Of a stretch of DNA of 64,000 nucleotides, positions 12,841-24,212 are shown piece by piece. The DNA lies in contig OX465584.1 of NCBI GenBank assembly GCA_950022655.1, forward strand, positions 30,694,988 to 30,758,987, given 5' to 3'. Numbering within the stretch: the first letter of the stretch is position 1; each line of letters begins with the position of its first letter. This DNA comes from Alentia gelatinosa (Eukaryota > Annelida > Polychaeta > Phyllodocida > Polynoidae). The notes under the pieces were generated by a model. It searched no databases. It worked only from the letters and a program-made list of their open reading frames with translations, and had not been told where the DNA came from. Position numbers and translations under genes: made by a program.

Positions 12841-13302
12841 ATGCATTTAGGGCCTGGCAACTGTTGCTGACGACCACACGTCGACCACATTACCATCAGT
12901 CAGCTCTAGCTGAGGCTTGGTGGCTCAGCTGCTTTAGGCTCAATGAAGAAAATTAGTCCAAAAAATTAATATTTGGTATTAGCAGATGATGTCAGACCCT
13001 TTGCCAGTACTCGCATACGGTTTATTGCATGAGTCAGCGACCTGGCAAAAACGCCACGACGTGAGAAGGGGTCAAACTAAAGTCTGGAGCTGGTTAATAG
13101 TGGAGACAATGTTGCAAGAATCAAAACCATCATTACATCAGCCATTCTGAAACTCTCCTTACTTTTTCTCAAGGTAATGAGATAAGAAAACTACAGCAGG
13201 ATTTAATCATTTTTCGGGAATGGCTAGATATGAATCATAAGACGAGAAGAACAACTGAATCTAGAGCCACAAAAAGAAATAGTAGGTTCGATTTTTTCAT
13301 TG

Positions 13303-13437
13303 CATGAGAATCTCATTCTCATGGCCCTTCAGTCTCCAACCCCAGATCTGGTTCGCTCTGTCTCTATGTGTGGGAGAAACTCCAAGTGGATCCAACAGAA
13401 TTCTGTTGTGTTTTTTTATATTTGGCAGGTACGAATA
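13303..13437 (+). mobile_element. SINE-like dispersed repeat, copy 2
   Basis: Contains ctctgtctctatgtgtggga, gaaactccaagtggatccaa and tttttatatttggcaggta, shared with copies 1 and 3. Confidence 0.6.
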
Positions 13438-14626
13438 ACAGTATAATCTTTGAAAACATACAAAAAGGGTCTGGACCATATGAATTCATGATGTATTCAC
13501 AACAACTAAGGTGATGTATTTTAAATATAAACGAATGAAAGAAAGCACAGAAGTTTCCTACCCTGTCTCTAGTTCATACACGTTTGCAAGAAGTGGTTGT
13601 TTGATATCTAAAAGCGATAATTGACCCCGGACCTGCATTCGTAACTGTTTCAGTCTTTCCCATAACGATAAGTCACGATGAGAGCCATCCTCTGATTGCC
13701 TATGACTTTAACGTATCCTGCATTCCAAATCAAATGAAGTAAATTCTAATTGTCTCCCATAGTATAGTTAGCCAATAGTGCTTGCGCTGGTCATCAAATG
13801 GAACCAAGTTCAAACCAAGGGAAGCCCATTTTACTGTTCCTCAACTTTTCTAAAGGTTTGATCTAATAGGATATCATCAGGACACATAGTTTCTGTGTGG
13901 TATATTCCAACACTTCATGACAACCAACTAAAACGAAACATACATCTTGTTTATTTAAGGTGTCATTAAATATCCAGTTCCAGTGACGATACCCCAAGAG
14001 GTATTGTTGATAAGGAGCCATTTCTGGTTTTGGGTACGATAAAGGTCAAGAATAAAAATTACTTATCAAAGCCAAAGTTATCCGTCACTTTTAGTCAATT
14101 ACCCATAGAATCTTTGTTTTAACAAACAGGGGGCTGTTTAATAATCTAGGAACGAGTTTCAAAAGTACCCCAGAATTGTCTTTGGGGCCATAGTGTTGTA
14201 TAAAATAGTGTGTTGTAAGCATAAGATATTTTGACAAAAAGGAGTAACCTAAAGCTCTTACAAGGTGTTGTATACAAATATGCTCATTTGGAAAATATCT
14301 TCTGTTTTGTCATACAACACTGAATGGAAAACATTGTTCAGGATGTCATTTATCGTTGGAGTCATCGTATCGTCCAGCACCAGTACCAGAAACGAACGAA
14401 CTTTATTCAACTAGGATCCTTTAAGGCCAGCTTCTTTAGATATGAAACGCGCCACAGACGATGAAGATTGTCTTGAGGAGAATTAAAAAGATAGGGTTGC
14501 ATTGAATTGAGTGGCATCAGCAATAGATTGCATGATAGGATAACTCGTTATTGGGCTTGTTCTTGGAAGCATCTACTGACATTGTTCATGCTTTATGAAT
14601 GACAACCCTTTAGATGTCAACAACTC

Positions 14627-14632
14627 TTTATT
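14627..14632 (-). terminator. Candidate poly(A) signal of the 131-residue protein gene
   Basis: AATAAA on the minus strand, about 465 bases past the stop codon at 15097. The sequence between is non-repetitive and compatible with a 3' UTR. Confidence 0.35.
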
Positions 14633-15096
14633 ATTTATCACATATAGATGAACACATGCAAAACTGCTGACATCAAATAATACTGAAAAGTAAGCTGAAC
14701 CATGTGAACTGATCTCAAGCGCATGCAGCAATCAAGCCATCCAGCAATTCGCAAAAACAGGAAGTCCTCTTGGGAGGGCGCCACCAGTTCCCTCTTTTAA
14801 CAGTCTCCTAGCAGATCCTTCGTACCACATGGGCGTACCACATTTACAACCAGAGGTTCAGGATCTCTGCTCGGAGAGTGCTCCATCAGACATAACCAGC
14901 CAGCTGCTACCCTGCTAGTCACGCCTCTCTAACAGGTACACCAGGAGACAGCAATCATGTTATTCTCAAAGCTGATTTTGGCTATACCAAATTATGTCCG
15001 CCTCCGCGGGTGAATGAGGCGAATATTTTACCAGACAGGGTACCAGCCGGCGATCAATTAGTGGGCCGCGTCCCTGTGGTCTTAATTAAGAGTCGA

Positions 15097-15296
15097 TCAC
15101 GTGGAGGACAATTGTTTAGCTGACCATCCGATTTCGCCAATATGGCCGCTCTTGGCTCGTGGGAAGGGCGTGTCCTTGGCGCCTCTGAAGAGGTAGGCTA
15201 CACCGGAAGTGTTCTCAAAGGAACGCTCCCCTTCTCCGACGAACTGGTAATCGGGATGCGCCACATTCATGCGGTAAGGGCGCTGCCCATCCGGTC
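15097..15296 (-). CDS. Unrecognised 131-residue protein, exon 2 (C-terminal)
   Basis: Terminal coding exon, from acceptor ttacttgcag (15297-15299 is its cag) to a TGA at 15097-15099. It encodes residues 66-131, containing GPDGQRPYRMNVAHPDYQFV and then FENTSGVAYLFRGAKDTPFP, RAKSGHIGEIGW and the end SAKQLSST. The segment is rich in aromatic residues, Gly and Pro, and looks like the conserved part of the protein. Exon 1 supplies one base (G) and this exon GA, making a Gly codon; 196 + 200 bases equal 132 codons including the stop. The protein is probably cytosolic or nuclear, since no targeting signal is visible. Family unknown to me. Confidence 0.78.
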
Positions 15297-15430
15297 CTGC
15301 AAGTAATAAGCGAAATTTAATTCATTGTAGTACATCACAAATATAATATCAGTACAAAATCTTAAAGGGTAGACATTTTTCTACCTTGCTTCAAATATTA
15401 ACTATAAAGCTTACAGGACTATTGTCTATA

Positions 15431-16046
15431 TCACTTGGTAGAGATTGTACCCTTCGCTTTCACTTACCTGTACAGATTGTACCTTCTCTTCTCACTTACC
15501 TGTCTAGTTGTACCCTCTCCTCTCACTCACTTGCGTATATTGTATTCTTTACGCTCACTTACATGTAGAGATTGTACCCTCTTCTCCCATTACTTGTGTG
15601 GACTGTTCCCCTCTCTCTCATTTACATGGAAAGATTGTTATCTGTAGAGACTGTGCCCTGCCATCTTACTTGCCTGTATAGATTGTATCCTTTTCTCTCA
15701 CTTACCCGTCCAGAAGGGTGTATAGATTGTACCCTTTTCTCTCACTTACCTGTCCAGTAGGGTGTATAGATTGTACCCCTTTCTCTCACTTACCTGTCCA
15801 GAAGGGAACCTCTTACTATTATATGGTAATGCAAGACCATTTGTCAGCATCCACAAATATGCTCGATTGAGAAAATCCGCTATTCTCTCTTCTTACTCAC
15901 CTGCATCTCCTCTTACTCACCTCTATAAATGGTATCCTCCCTTCTGACTCACCTCTATAAATGGCACCCTCTCTTCTCACTCACTTGTAAAAATAGTACC
16001 CTCTCCTCACACTAACTTGTATAGAGGATACCCTCCCCTCTCACTC
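15431..16046 (-). repeat. Intronic array of splice-donor-like repeats
   Basis: The 752-base intron between the two coding exons consists largely of about 15 degenerate copies, with period about 31-32 bp in the lower half, of the exon-1 end plus donor. The real junction on the plus strand reads tcactcacctgtatagatgg. Copies read cacttacctgtacagattgt, cacttacctgtccag and similar at 15461, 15493, 15524, 15556, 15588, 15619 and onward. Several preserve a perfect CAG|gtaagtg donor. Confidence 0.85.
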
Positions 16047-16048
16047 AC

Positions 16049-16244
16049 CTGTATAGATGGTACCTCCACGTGCCAGCAGATCTACAGAACCTTCCTCCAG
16101 GATGACGTTGCCAGCAGATGGCGCAGCAGTAGTGGCACCGGCGCCGCGTGAGGGCGCTGCATTGCCCGTGCCTGCCGTCTGGCGGCTGGCCTGTGAAGCT
16201 GTGGTCGCAGGCCGAGACCTCGTGTCAGACTGGGTCGAGCTCAT
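16049..16244 (-). CDS. Unrecognised 131-residue protein, exon 1
   Basis: First coding exon of a small two-exon gene. The ATG at 16242-16244 follows a splice acceptor (acacttacag) by one base, so the start sits at the head of an internal exon with a noncoding exon upstream. It encodes 65 codons plus one base, to the donor ATACAG|gtgagtg. Residues 1-45 are low-complexity (Ser, Thr, Ala, Arg, Gly) and likely disordered; residues 46-65 (NVILEEGSVDLLARGGTIYT) look structured. GC content is higher than in the surroundings. The donor is phase 1 and matches the acceptor at 15297, giving a 131-residue protein with no signal peptide or membrane segment. I do not recognise the family and assign no function. 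The reality of the gene is supported by frame closure over both exons and by consensus splice sites on both sides. Confidence 0.75.
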
Positions 16245-19200
16245 TCTGTAAGTGTACCAACCAGCATTACACTCCTGGTTATATATATAGTGTCATAACT
16301 ATGAGTACTTTAGACAGAACACACCTAATAATCGCCTACTCGATTCAACACCTGGACAGATAATTTACTCATTATAGTCGTCAGGTAAAAAACTAAAATG
16401 ATACAAGAAAGAAGGGAGGATTCCTAGACAGAGCTCTATGGTTATGATATATATCCTTTTGAATTAATACGAGCAATCGATACAATATCATAGTTATCAT
16501 ACAGACAGCGCATGAACATAAAAATTCATGCCCTGCCAACTATCTCCAGGAGTAATTGAAGTAATGTTTTATGGGTTTCAATATCGCTTTTGATAAAATT
16601 TGAAGAGACACTTCAGTAACACGATTGGAAGCTTACATCGCACAACTTCACATACGATATCAGATGCAAAGCCTATGATAATGCCTTTCACGGGTGTCAA
16701 TAGTTGTTACAAAAAAAATAACTGAAAGTTCAAGTAGTAATTCCACTGACCATTTGACACACTTTACAAGGCGTCACCTTAAATGCTAGGTTATATGTTT
16801 TATGATGTGAACTACCTGCTGATTTCAAAGGTAACGCCAGGGCCATGTTAATAGTATCATAAATGGTTCCTGCATGTTGGAGCTTGGCCGTCATAGCTGG
16901 GTTACAGATCCTCAGTTACTGCATTTCTTAGTTACACAGGTAGGGAGAAAGGTGTCTTTGATATCAAAGGAGTACCATAACACGAAGAGTGCTAGATACA
17001 ACTTATGTTTGCAAAGCAGCGCGAGTATTTCTGTGTGACAAAAAAACTAACAGAACTTGATTACACTATGGTATTTACTGAATGACGAAGACTGGGATAA
17101 GGAGGAATCAATTCCCATTAATATTAGATTTCATGTTATATCTGATATGATGCATTGTTGAATTCCTAGGCAGATCCAAAGTAATATATAATAGGTAAAG
17201 ATATGAAACAAATCTATACCAATAATTGAAATAGATCTTGAGTAGTAGTAAAAAATGATCTCTCAAAACAAAAGTTGAATGTGAGAACGACGCAAGATTT
17301 ACATGTGCATTTTTATGTTCAGCAAGATAATAGAGGCCTTAGAAGCTACTAATTATGTAGCCGCATATACATTATTTTCACCTCTTGGTCCCAGTCTATT
17401 ACACGGTAAAACCTGAAAGCAGGTAGCCCAAATACGCAAACCGGGCGCCCATTTGCTAATCCGTATTTGAGTAATCGCTATTTGCTGCGATTATCAAGCA
17501 AACTAAACCAGGTGTATTGTAAGCCCCTCACTCTACTAAGTCCCGAAAAGCTGTTGATATACCTTGGCCCGCCCCCAACCAACACATGCAGTGTGCATAC
17601 ATGTTGGTGTTAAGTGGGCGATAATATACGTGTTTACAAAATACCACAAAGCCGCAGTCGTGGTTATCGTAGCGATGAGAGGTATACCATGTCCATACCT
17701 ATAAGGCTTCCCATAGTTATATATTATTTTATACTTTCAGGCATATAGAACCAAGCTGTGAACCACTTGAGACAAATCCATCCTTCTAGGGAAATTATTG
17801 GTTATTTATCAATATGTAAACAAAACATAAGGGACAGTATTATGTTAACTTAAAGCCGCGGATATATCTTAATTCAATGAGAGTTCGTGGTGATATTGAT
17901 AAAATAAAACTACTAACTACTAGGCTAAACGTTCCTTATTCGTAACATTCCTCTTTTCATTATCTGGTACACTCCCCAAATAAAGAGATGCCGTAGATGC
18001 CGTAGATGTAGAAGACACAGTGCAATTACCAAAGTAATGTAACACCCATTCTTGAGTTCATCCAAACGTGCAGTTTTAGCTCCACATTCTCTGCATACAC
18101 ATGGCTACACTATCTTCATGTGGCATACTTCTATTAACATCTTACTAGTGTAATGGTGCTATGTTATCATTAGCCTAGAGTAACAGAATATATTTAAACA
18201 AGATTTGAAAGTGAACACGTTCACTTATCATTAGTTTGTGCACGCACTCCAATCCTGGAAAGCGAATTTGTACATTTATTTCATTCGGAACTCAATACGA
18301 AGGAGCATAACGATGAGTTGTTATGGTACGTATGGATAACTGGGTGGATTAAGCGAACGACCACATATATCCACCTACCCCACCTCATGCCATATAAATC
18401 AATACATACTGCATTGTAATGAATAGTATGCTTTATTAATGGGAATCGGACGCATAGGTACGTGAACATAGCTTAATGGAGGACTGGAAAACCACTTGTG
18501 AGATCTTAGTGGGGGTGAGGGATGGGGGGGGGGGGGGGGTGTAAATTGACGTCATCTTGTATAAAGTCTATCAGAGGTATGAGAATTTGATGAGCTATTC
18601 CCACTCAGATACTGTTGTTCGTAGACTCATGTATTATAGAGAGGGAGTATGAAAAAGCTTTGGGTTCAAAAATAAATTGGCTTTAGCTTGAAAGGATTTT
18701 CAGAGATGCTTTCTTATCAGAAGCAAGATCTGTTCAAAGTTTGTTTTGCTGTAACCCGGTTCTTTAAGGCTTGGAACGAACTTTAAGGTAAGCCTTTCTA
18801 TGTTTCAACTTTTCTATAGACAGTTAAGACATTTGTATAGATAAATAAAATGAAGCCCGTTCTACTGAAACTTGGTAAGAACCATATATCATTGACTTCA
18901 CACAAGTCTTCTGTTTAAAGGCTTGACTCTTAGCTCACGACTCTTAGCTGATGATTCAAGACTCTTCTAATCCTCCCCTATCCAATACTTTAATTTATGA
19001 TCTTTCAATGCTCCACACAAAGTGTATAATCTCTCCCAGTGCAGAGTCATCTCTCACTGCTGTGAGAAATATGTCTTAGTGTGAAACACTCTAACAGTAA
19101 ATACGTTATTAGTCTACTTACATTATAACATATACAGTGAATATCGTTCATGAGCTACAGATCGTGTTTCACCGTCAGCATACCGTTGTGGGCCATTACC

Positions 19201-20687
19201 ATCACGTGCCTCACAAAGGAACGAACAAATAGCTGGCGCAACCCTCGTACGTCCATACACATTAGCACACGCATACATCCTACTGCCAGAACCCGTTCCT
19301 AAATGCATGCTTTCTGTGTGGTTGACAGAGTATACCACAAATTCAGGAAATGCCTTCGGGACTTTACTATCGATTTGAGAGAGTTCCTTGACGCGATGAA
19401 GTAGAAGTAAAGGGAATGCATTTATCTTAATAATGAACAGAATATGTACACTGAATAAATATTTGATAGTTGACCATGACTACAAGACGTGGTACTCACG
19501 TTATTATTATGCGATGGGGAGCGGGGAGGAGGTGTGACAGATATTTCATCTAAATGTTGATAAACCAAGTGAAAGAAAAATTCTAATTGGACATGATTTC
19601 AAATGATATTTCTAGACAAGGTATAACCTTTAAAGCTCTAACCACGGTATTCCTAATCATAATGATCATACCTAGTCTTCAGCTTGTTCAACATAAAACA
19701 ATTACAGTATATATAACTCTACCCCCAATCATTTCCTCCGTCGAACTATGAATCAACAAAAGTAATATCGGACAATACCCGACTTCATGATAGTTATAGA
19801 ATATGAATTTTAAAGCGTATGTGAAGCCTTTTTATAGGAATACAGGAAATAGTGTGAAACATGTTTGTGTACGTGGAGACACATCAATCGTCCTCAGATT
19901 CCTTCAGTTTCTTCTTCATCATTCATTGATATTGCGGGTGATCTTCTATGTGTGCTAACTCAAAAGCAAGTTCCTTGTAACAGGGAAGCAGGGAATATCT
20001 CGAATGTTTATAGTACTATTTAAAAAAAAAGGGAAGTAGGGTAGAGGTGTTTGCGAGACATCACCGTTTTGCTATCTTCTACAGAGTGACTACTGTCCGG
20101 AAGTGTTCATCAAGAAAGTACAATTTTGAAATGATCCTCAAAACCATACTTTTGTTTCACTAGATATTATTCAAGGAGATCACTAAAGGCAGGCATCGCA
20201 TTATCATTAATAGGTTTAAAGGTTTTAACAGATTGAAACATAATTGCTATACAATGTAATTAATTTTACATAATAAAATTAATTTGTCCGTTCTGGTCAC
20301 TCTTTCCCATGGTGGTAGGGGTGGAGTCTTTCAAATAGAAAAATGGTATGATTGAAACTGTAAGCCCCGAGGAATATTATGATTAGAGGTGATTTGAATG
20401 TCTATAACCTGATTTATCTCTATATTGTACATGTAACAACTTTTGGTTTCGTGTATAAAACACCAGTGAATATAATGCATATTATTGATCATCTCTCTTT
20501 ATATGATGTCATTATGTCATATCTTTCATTCTCCTTTTCTGTAATTCCCTTTTCAACTATTATTCATGTTTAGTCATTTGTCAGCCTCAAGTTATTCCGT
20601 TTCTTATTATCCATCGATTGCAAAGTCCCCATTGAAAATGTATGGGGCATAGTAAACCACTACCCTTTGTAAGTTGTCAGAAACTAT

Positions 20688-20747
20688 GACCATTGATTAC
20701 GGATTTGAAACCCATTGATTACGGACCTCAAAGCCATTGATTACGGA
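20688..20747 (+). repeat. Three tandem copies of a 22-bp unit
   Basis: ccattgattacgga occurs three times at about 22-bp spacing. Confidence 0.7.
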
Positions 20748-21266
20748 GAAATTGCACTCCCAGACAGATTTGTAATCCGTTTTGTGCTGGAGAGTCTCTA
20801 ATGATAGAGATAATACACCCTATAATATGGCAATTACATATATGGCAATCCATCGTTTCAACTTATCTGAGAAGATAAGATATACAGCAGACCACCGTTG
20901 TCGGTGTAGCTCACACATCATGCCGCTCTCTGTAAGCTTACACCGTATAACTTCTAACTGTGACACCATGGGGAATTCCCATTTGAGGTGGTCCACGGTC
21001 AGTAGAAACTCGTGGTATACTCGTTGGTATATATAATGGTTTGTGGATCATGTCCAGATTCAATTGTTGTATCACAAGTGTGGTTTGACTTAGTGCATAA
21101 TCCCAATTCTTAATGCGATTACACAAAACATTTGCATAATCACCGCAACCAGCAACCGAGAATGTTTCTTCTTTGAATAAGGGAAACGGAATTCTTGGAT
21201 TACAGTTTCAACCCGTGTTGGTACCTTCTAATATTTTTGATATCCTATTCATTAGAACCATTTTGT

Positions 21267-21313
21267 TATGAATATGGATATATATTATATATATATATAT
21301 ATCCATATTCATA
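21267..21313. repeat. Palindrome around a TA run
   Basis: tatgaatatggatatata and its inverse flank an (AT)n core; could form a cruciform. Confidence 0.7.
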
Positions 21314-21580
21314 TTTAGAAACAGCATGTCTTTTCTGGTGCAAAGTAAAAGCTGACCCAGCTAGCTGTTTAATCGTACAAACGATTTAATGTCGTGTTTT
21401 GCTATTAATCATGATGAAGACAATTCTGAAAACAAACACGCAGATGTTTTATGACAAAAGAGACTGAATTTCTACTTCGTCAACAACACAATTATGAATG
21501 TCGCACTGTGTTCAGTTATAAACTCTGGATTATATGCAGACCTGATGTGAATGAATTATGAATTATTGAATTTCACTCAC

Positions 21581-21690
21581 CTGACTTGGTGACGACTTCC
21601 TTGGTTGCGACCGTGCACTGGAGGAGGCTGGTCCTATCCGCCTGGAGTGACCACTCCCGTGTGAGTAGTCCTAGTCACCGCGCCCCGACC
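21581..21690 (-). other. Possible 5' noncoding exon of the 131-residue protein gene
   Basis: A minus-strand donor AAGTCAG|gtgagtga ends at 21581 and is preceded by about 100 bases of locally GC-richer sequence without an ATG. The next acceptor on that strand with a coding exon is the one just before the ATG at 16244. The upstream edge is not defined. One frame is open (ending TVATKEVVTKS), but joining it to the next exon would hit a stop, so a noncoding role fits better. Confidence 0.4.
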
Positions 21691-22371
21691 CCTGGCACTC
21701 TCCTAGCACAGCCTGTACCTAGTATAGTCTTAGCAACTGTATAATCTGTCCATGGCCAGCTGTCGGGTATACTCCCATATTCTCTCTTGCTTAAATCAAT
21801 AGTTGTTCATTCAAACTGAAGTAATTTTTAGTTTCAGACATATGACATGTTTTTATTTATCTTTTTTTAAATAGCAGCATTTTGACATCAAGAAGATTCA
21901 ATTACAATGAGATATCATCATAACATTTCAGCAAGATGTTAAAGGAAGAATCTAATATCAATTACCAATTCAAACAGTAAAGTATAATACAGTGATGAAG
22001 TTATTGTTGCTTATCTTTGATGGACATTGCACCCGACAAAATACAATATTAACAAGGGAGGGCGACCTATTCAGATTACATCTGTTTCAACAGTTTATCC
22101 CAATCTTTGAATTTATCTCATAATAACTGCAACAACAAAAAGCACGCCTTCAATCATATATACATGTATAATGACAACCATTTATGACATAAGACATATT
22201 AACTGGGTACAGTTGTAGACCTGTATTCTCTTTTTTACGGTTCCATTATAAATGTTATAAGTATTCATTATGGGAAGACCTTTCAATAATGGGAAGGCAT
22301 TGTATTCAATATAGTGTGTCTTCAATACAGTGTTGTCAACCATGTCAACCAGAAGCCTGTCCGCTTTTTAC

Positions 22372-22470
22372 CATCTAGTCCTGGATAGACGATATACAGT
22401 GGCAGCGACCAGCTCTGTTTGGAGAGTGGAGTCGTAGAGCGCCTGAGGAACCACCCTGGGAGATCTACAG
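22372..22470. other. Candidate 93-nt exon, strand ambiguous
   Basis: A locally GC-rich block has usable splice sites on both strands at nearly the same borders. Plus strand: acceptor ctttttaccatctag at 22378, exon from 22379, donor CTACAG|gtgaat after 22470, frame SWIDDIQWQRPALFGEWSRR. Minus strand: acceptor ttcacctgtag, exon 22464 to 22372, donor AGATG|gtaaaa, frame VVPQALYDSTLQTELVAATV. The plus-strand sites are somewhat closer to consensus. Only a transcript or homologue can decide. Confidence 0.25.
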
Positions 22471-23696
22471 GTGAATCGGCAGTCCAATGGGCACTCTGCC
22501 CTCCCTCCCACGTTACAGGCCCCCCGCCGACCACCGCGCCAGTTTCTGTTACAATAAGCCAGCTTAGCCAGTGGGACTTGCGCAGGATATAGATCCGCCG
22601 AAAGTAGCTGTATGCGAAACACTGTTAACTCTTCCTCTACTTTTCATACTGCCTGGTATGAACTTGCATTCAGACTGCTGTAGTCCATGTGACTTTATAA
22701 TTCCTGCCCGACATACATACGGTCCTTTAACTCTACCCACGTACTTTTGAGTTCACTAAGAGCAACGAAATATATTCTCACAACAGGACAAGCATGTCAG
22801 CAGCAAATTAAATATCACAAAATCATTATGGGGGAGCATTTTCAGAGCATTATACCTTGGCTACGACGGAATTTTACATTAGATGGCATGACCATCGGTA
22901 TGGACAAAAGGAGGTGTGAAAACGGTTACGTTAAAGGTTCCCGTTAGCTTCCGGAAGTAGCTGCAATGTACTATACCAATGTTCACGAGCGCTTATTAAC
23001 TCCCTCGAATCTGTGTGAGAGGTACGCATTATATACTGAATTTAAGGGGGGTCACCGGCAGGAACAATACATTTGAATTATTGTAAGTTTTCCCATATCT
23101 TACCGGTTCCATAATTAGATCAAAGGTGATTGAATTTTGCATTATCTATTATTGGGCAATTAGTATAGAAACTCCAGATGGCCTTATGTTTCTGACAAGC
23201 CGATGTTATTGTCCACTCGTGTGAAATTGGCAAATATCTTCTCGAAATCTCTGTATTACTACGATTGCTCTCACATATGTCGTGGTTGCATAAACACTGT
23301 GAACATTAACGTAACAACACCAACCACGAAAACCGAAGCTTCATTATTCTGGCTGGGAATGTGACTGGTGAGTGACGACAGAGATTAAACTCGACCTCCA
23401 CATCCCTCCCCCTTGTTGTGTGTGTGAGATATTAGTCTTTGGATAATCCATAAAACACTGACCTCAAGCACACCAGCTGATCTACTGGTGGCCAGCGACC
23501 AGCAGGTCGTAAGTCTCTTTGTTGAACATATGCCAAGTGAGCTGAACTTGAGTTGGCTGTACTCTGAACGTATTGCATAGTTAGCTTTTCCATATGGTGG
23601 CTAACGCATTTGTCGCTAGAGCATATGAACGCACTATCTAGTGATAATTGGCCGTACTCCGCCATGCCCTCTAGCGCATTACTGGGAAAGAGCGTA

Positions 23697-23980
23697 TTAT
23701 CCTACCCCTAATAAAAAACGACATAGGCTTAACATGGGATTTATTTATGTCATGGTTGTGACATAAAGTGTTGTTTATGCCACTACTTTCTGATACTGAA
23801 AAAATATGGAAACAGGTAAGATAAAATTTAGACGCCACTCGTAAACTTGGGTTTGAGTTTATTTATGTCACTCATTGTGTTTACTCCGTAATCTCACTCG
23901 TCTTCGACTCGTGAAATTATGGAGCCAACAAAATGCGTGGCATAAATAAACTCAGACTCAAACTGGTGACGTCTCTTCAT
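23697..23980 (-). mobile_element. MITE family A, full copy, opposite orientation
   Basis: Begins ttatcctacccctaataaaa and ends with the hairpin block (ggagccaacaaaatgcgtgg, then ataaactcagactcaaactg). Nearly collinear with the inverse of 11228-11503. Confidence 0.75.
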
Positions 23981-24112
23981 AATATTTGACTGATATTTCG
24001 CACACAGGCACATAAGCTAATCATCAGCGTCCATAAACAGGTACGCCTGGAACCAACATAAGGTAGTGGTCTCAGAGGCTGATCTCAGAGTAGGGATCAA
24101 GGAACTTGAGTT

Positions 24113-24212
24113 TTAACTTGTGCTTTCGTCTGGTTCACTCTGTCCCTGTGTGCGGGAGAAACTCCGAGCAGATCCGACCAGTATCATAGTTTTTTATATA
24201 CGGCAGGTAAAT
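24113..24212 (+). mobile_element. SINE-like dispersed repeat, copy 3
   Basis: Contains gttcactctgtccctgtgtg, gagaaactccgagcagatcc and tttttatatacggcaggta; collinear with copy 2. Confidence 0.6.

Larger units (their letters stand above)
16245..21580 (-). other. Probable first intron or upstream region of the 131-residue protein gene
   Basis: AT-rich, with a G-tract at 18524 and the triple repeat at 20688. No coding block with plausible splice sites was found. Confidence 0.4.

Noticed and set aside
23432..23665. 77-codon minus-strand frame starting MAEYGQLSLDSAFICSSD
   Set aside because: The start context is good, but there is no domain, no donor, and it abuts a MITE; left as noise.
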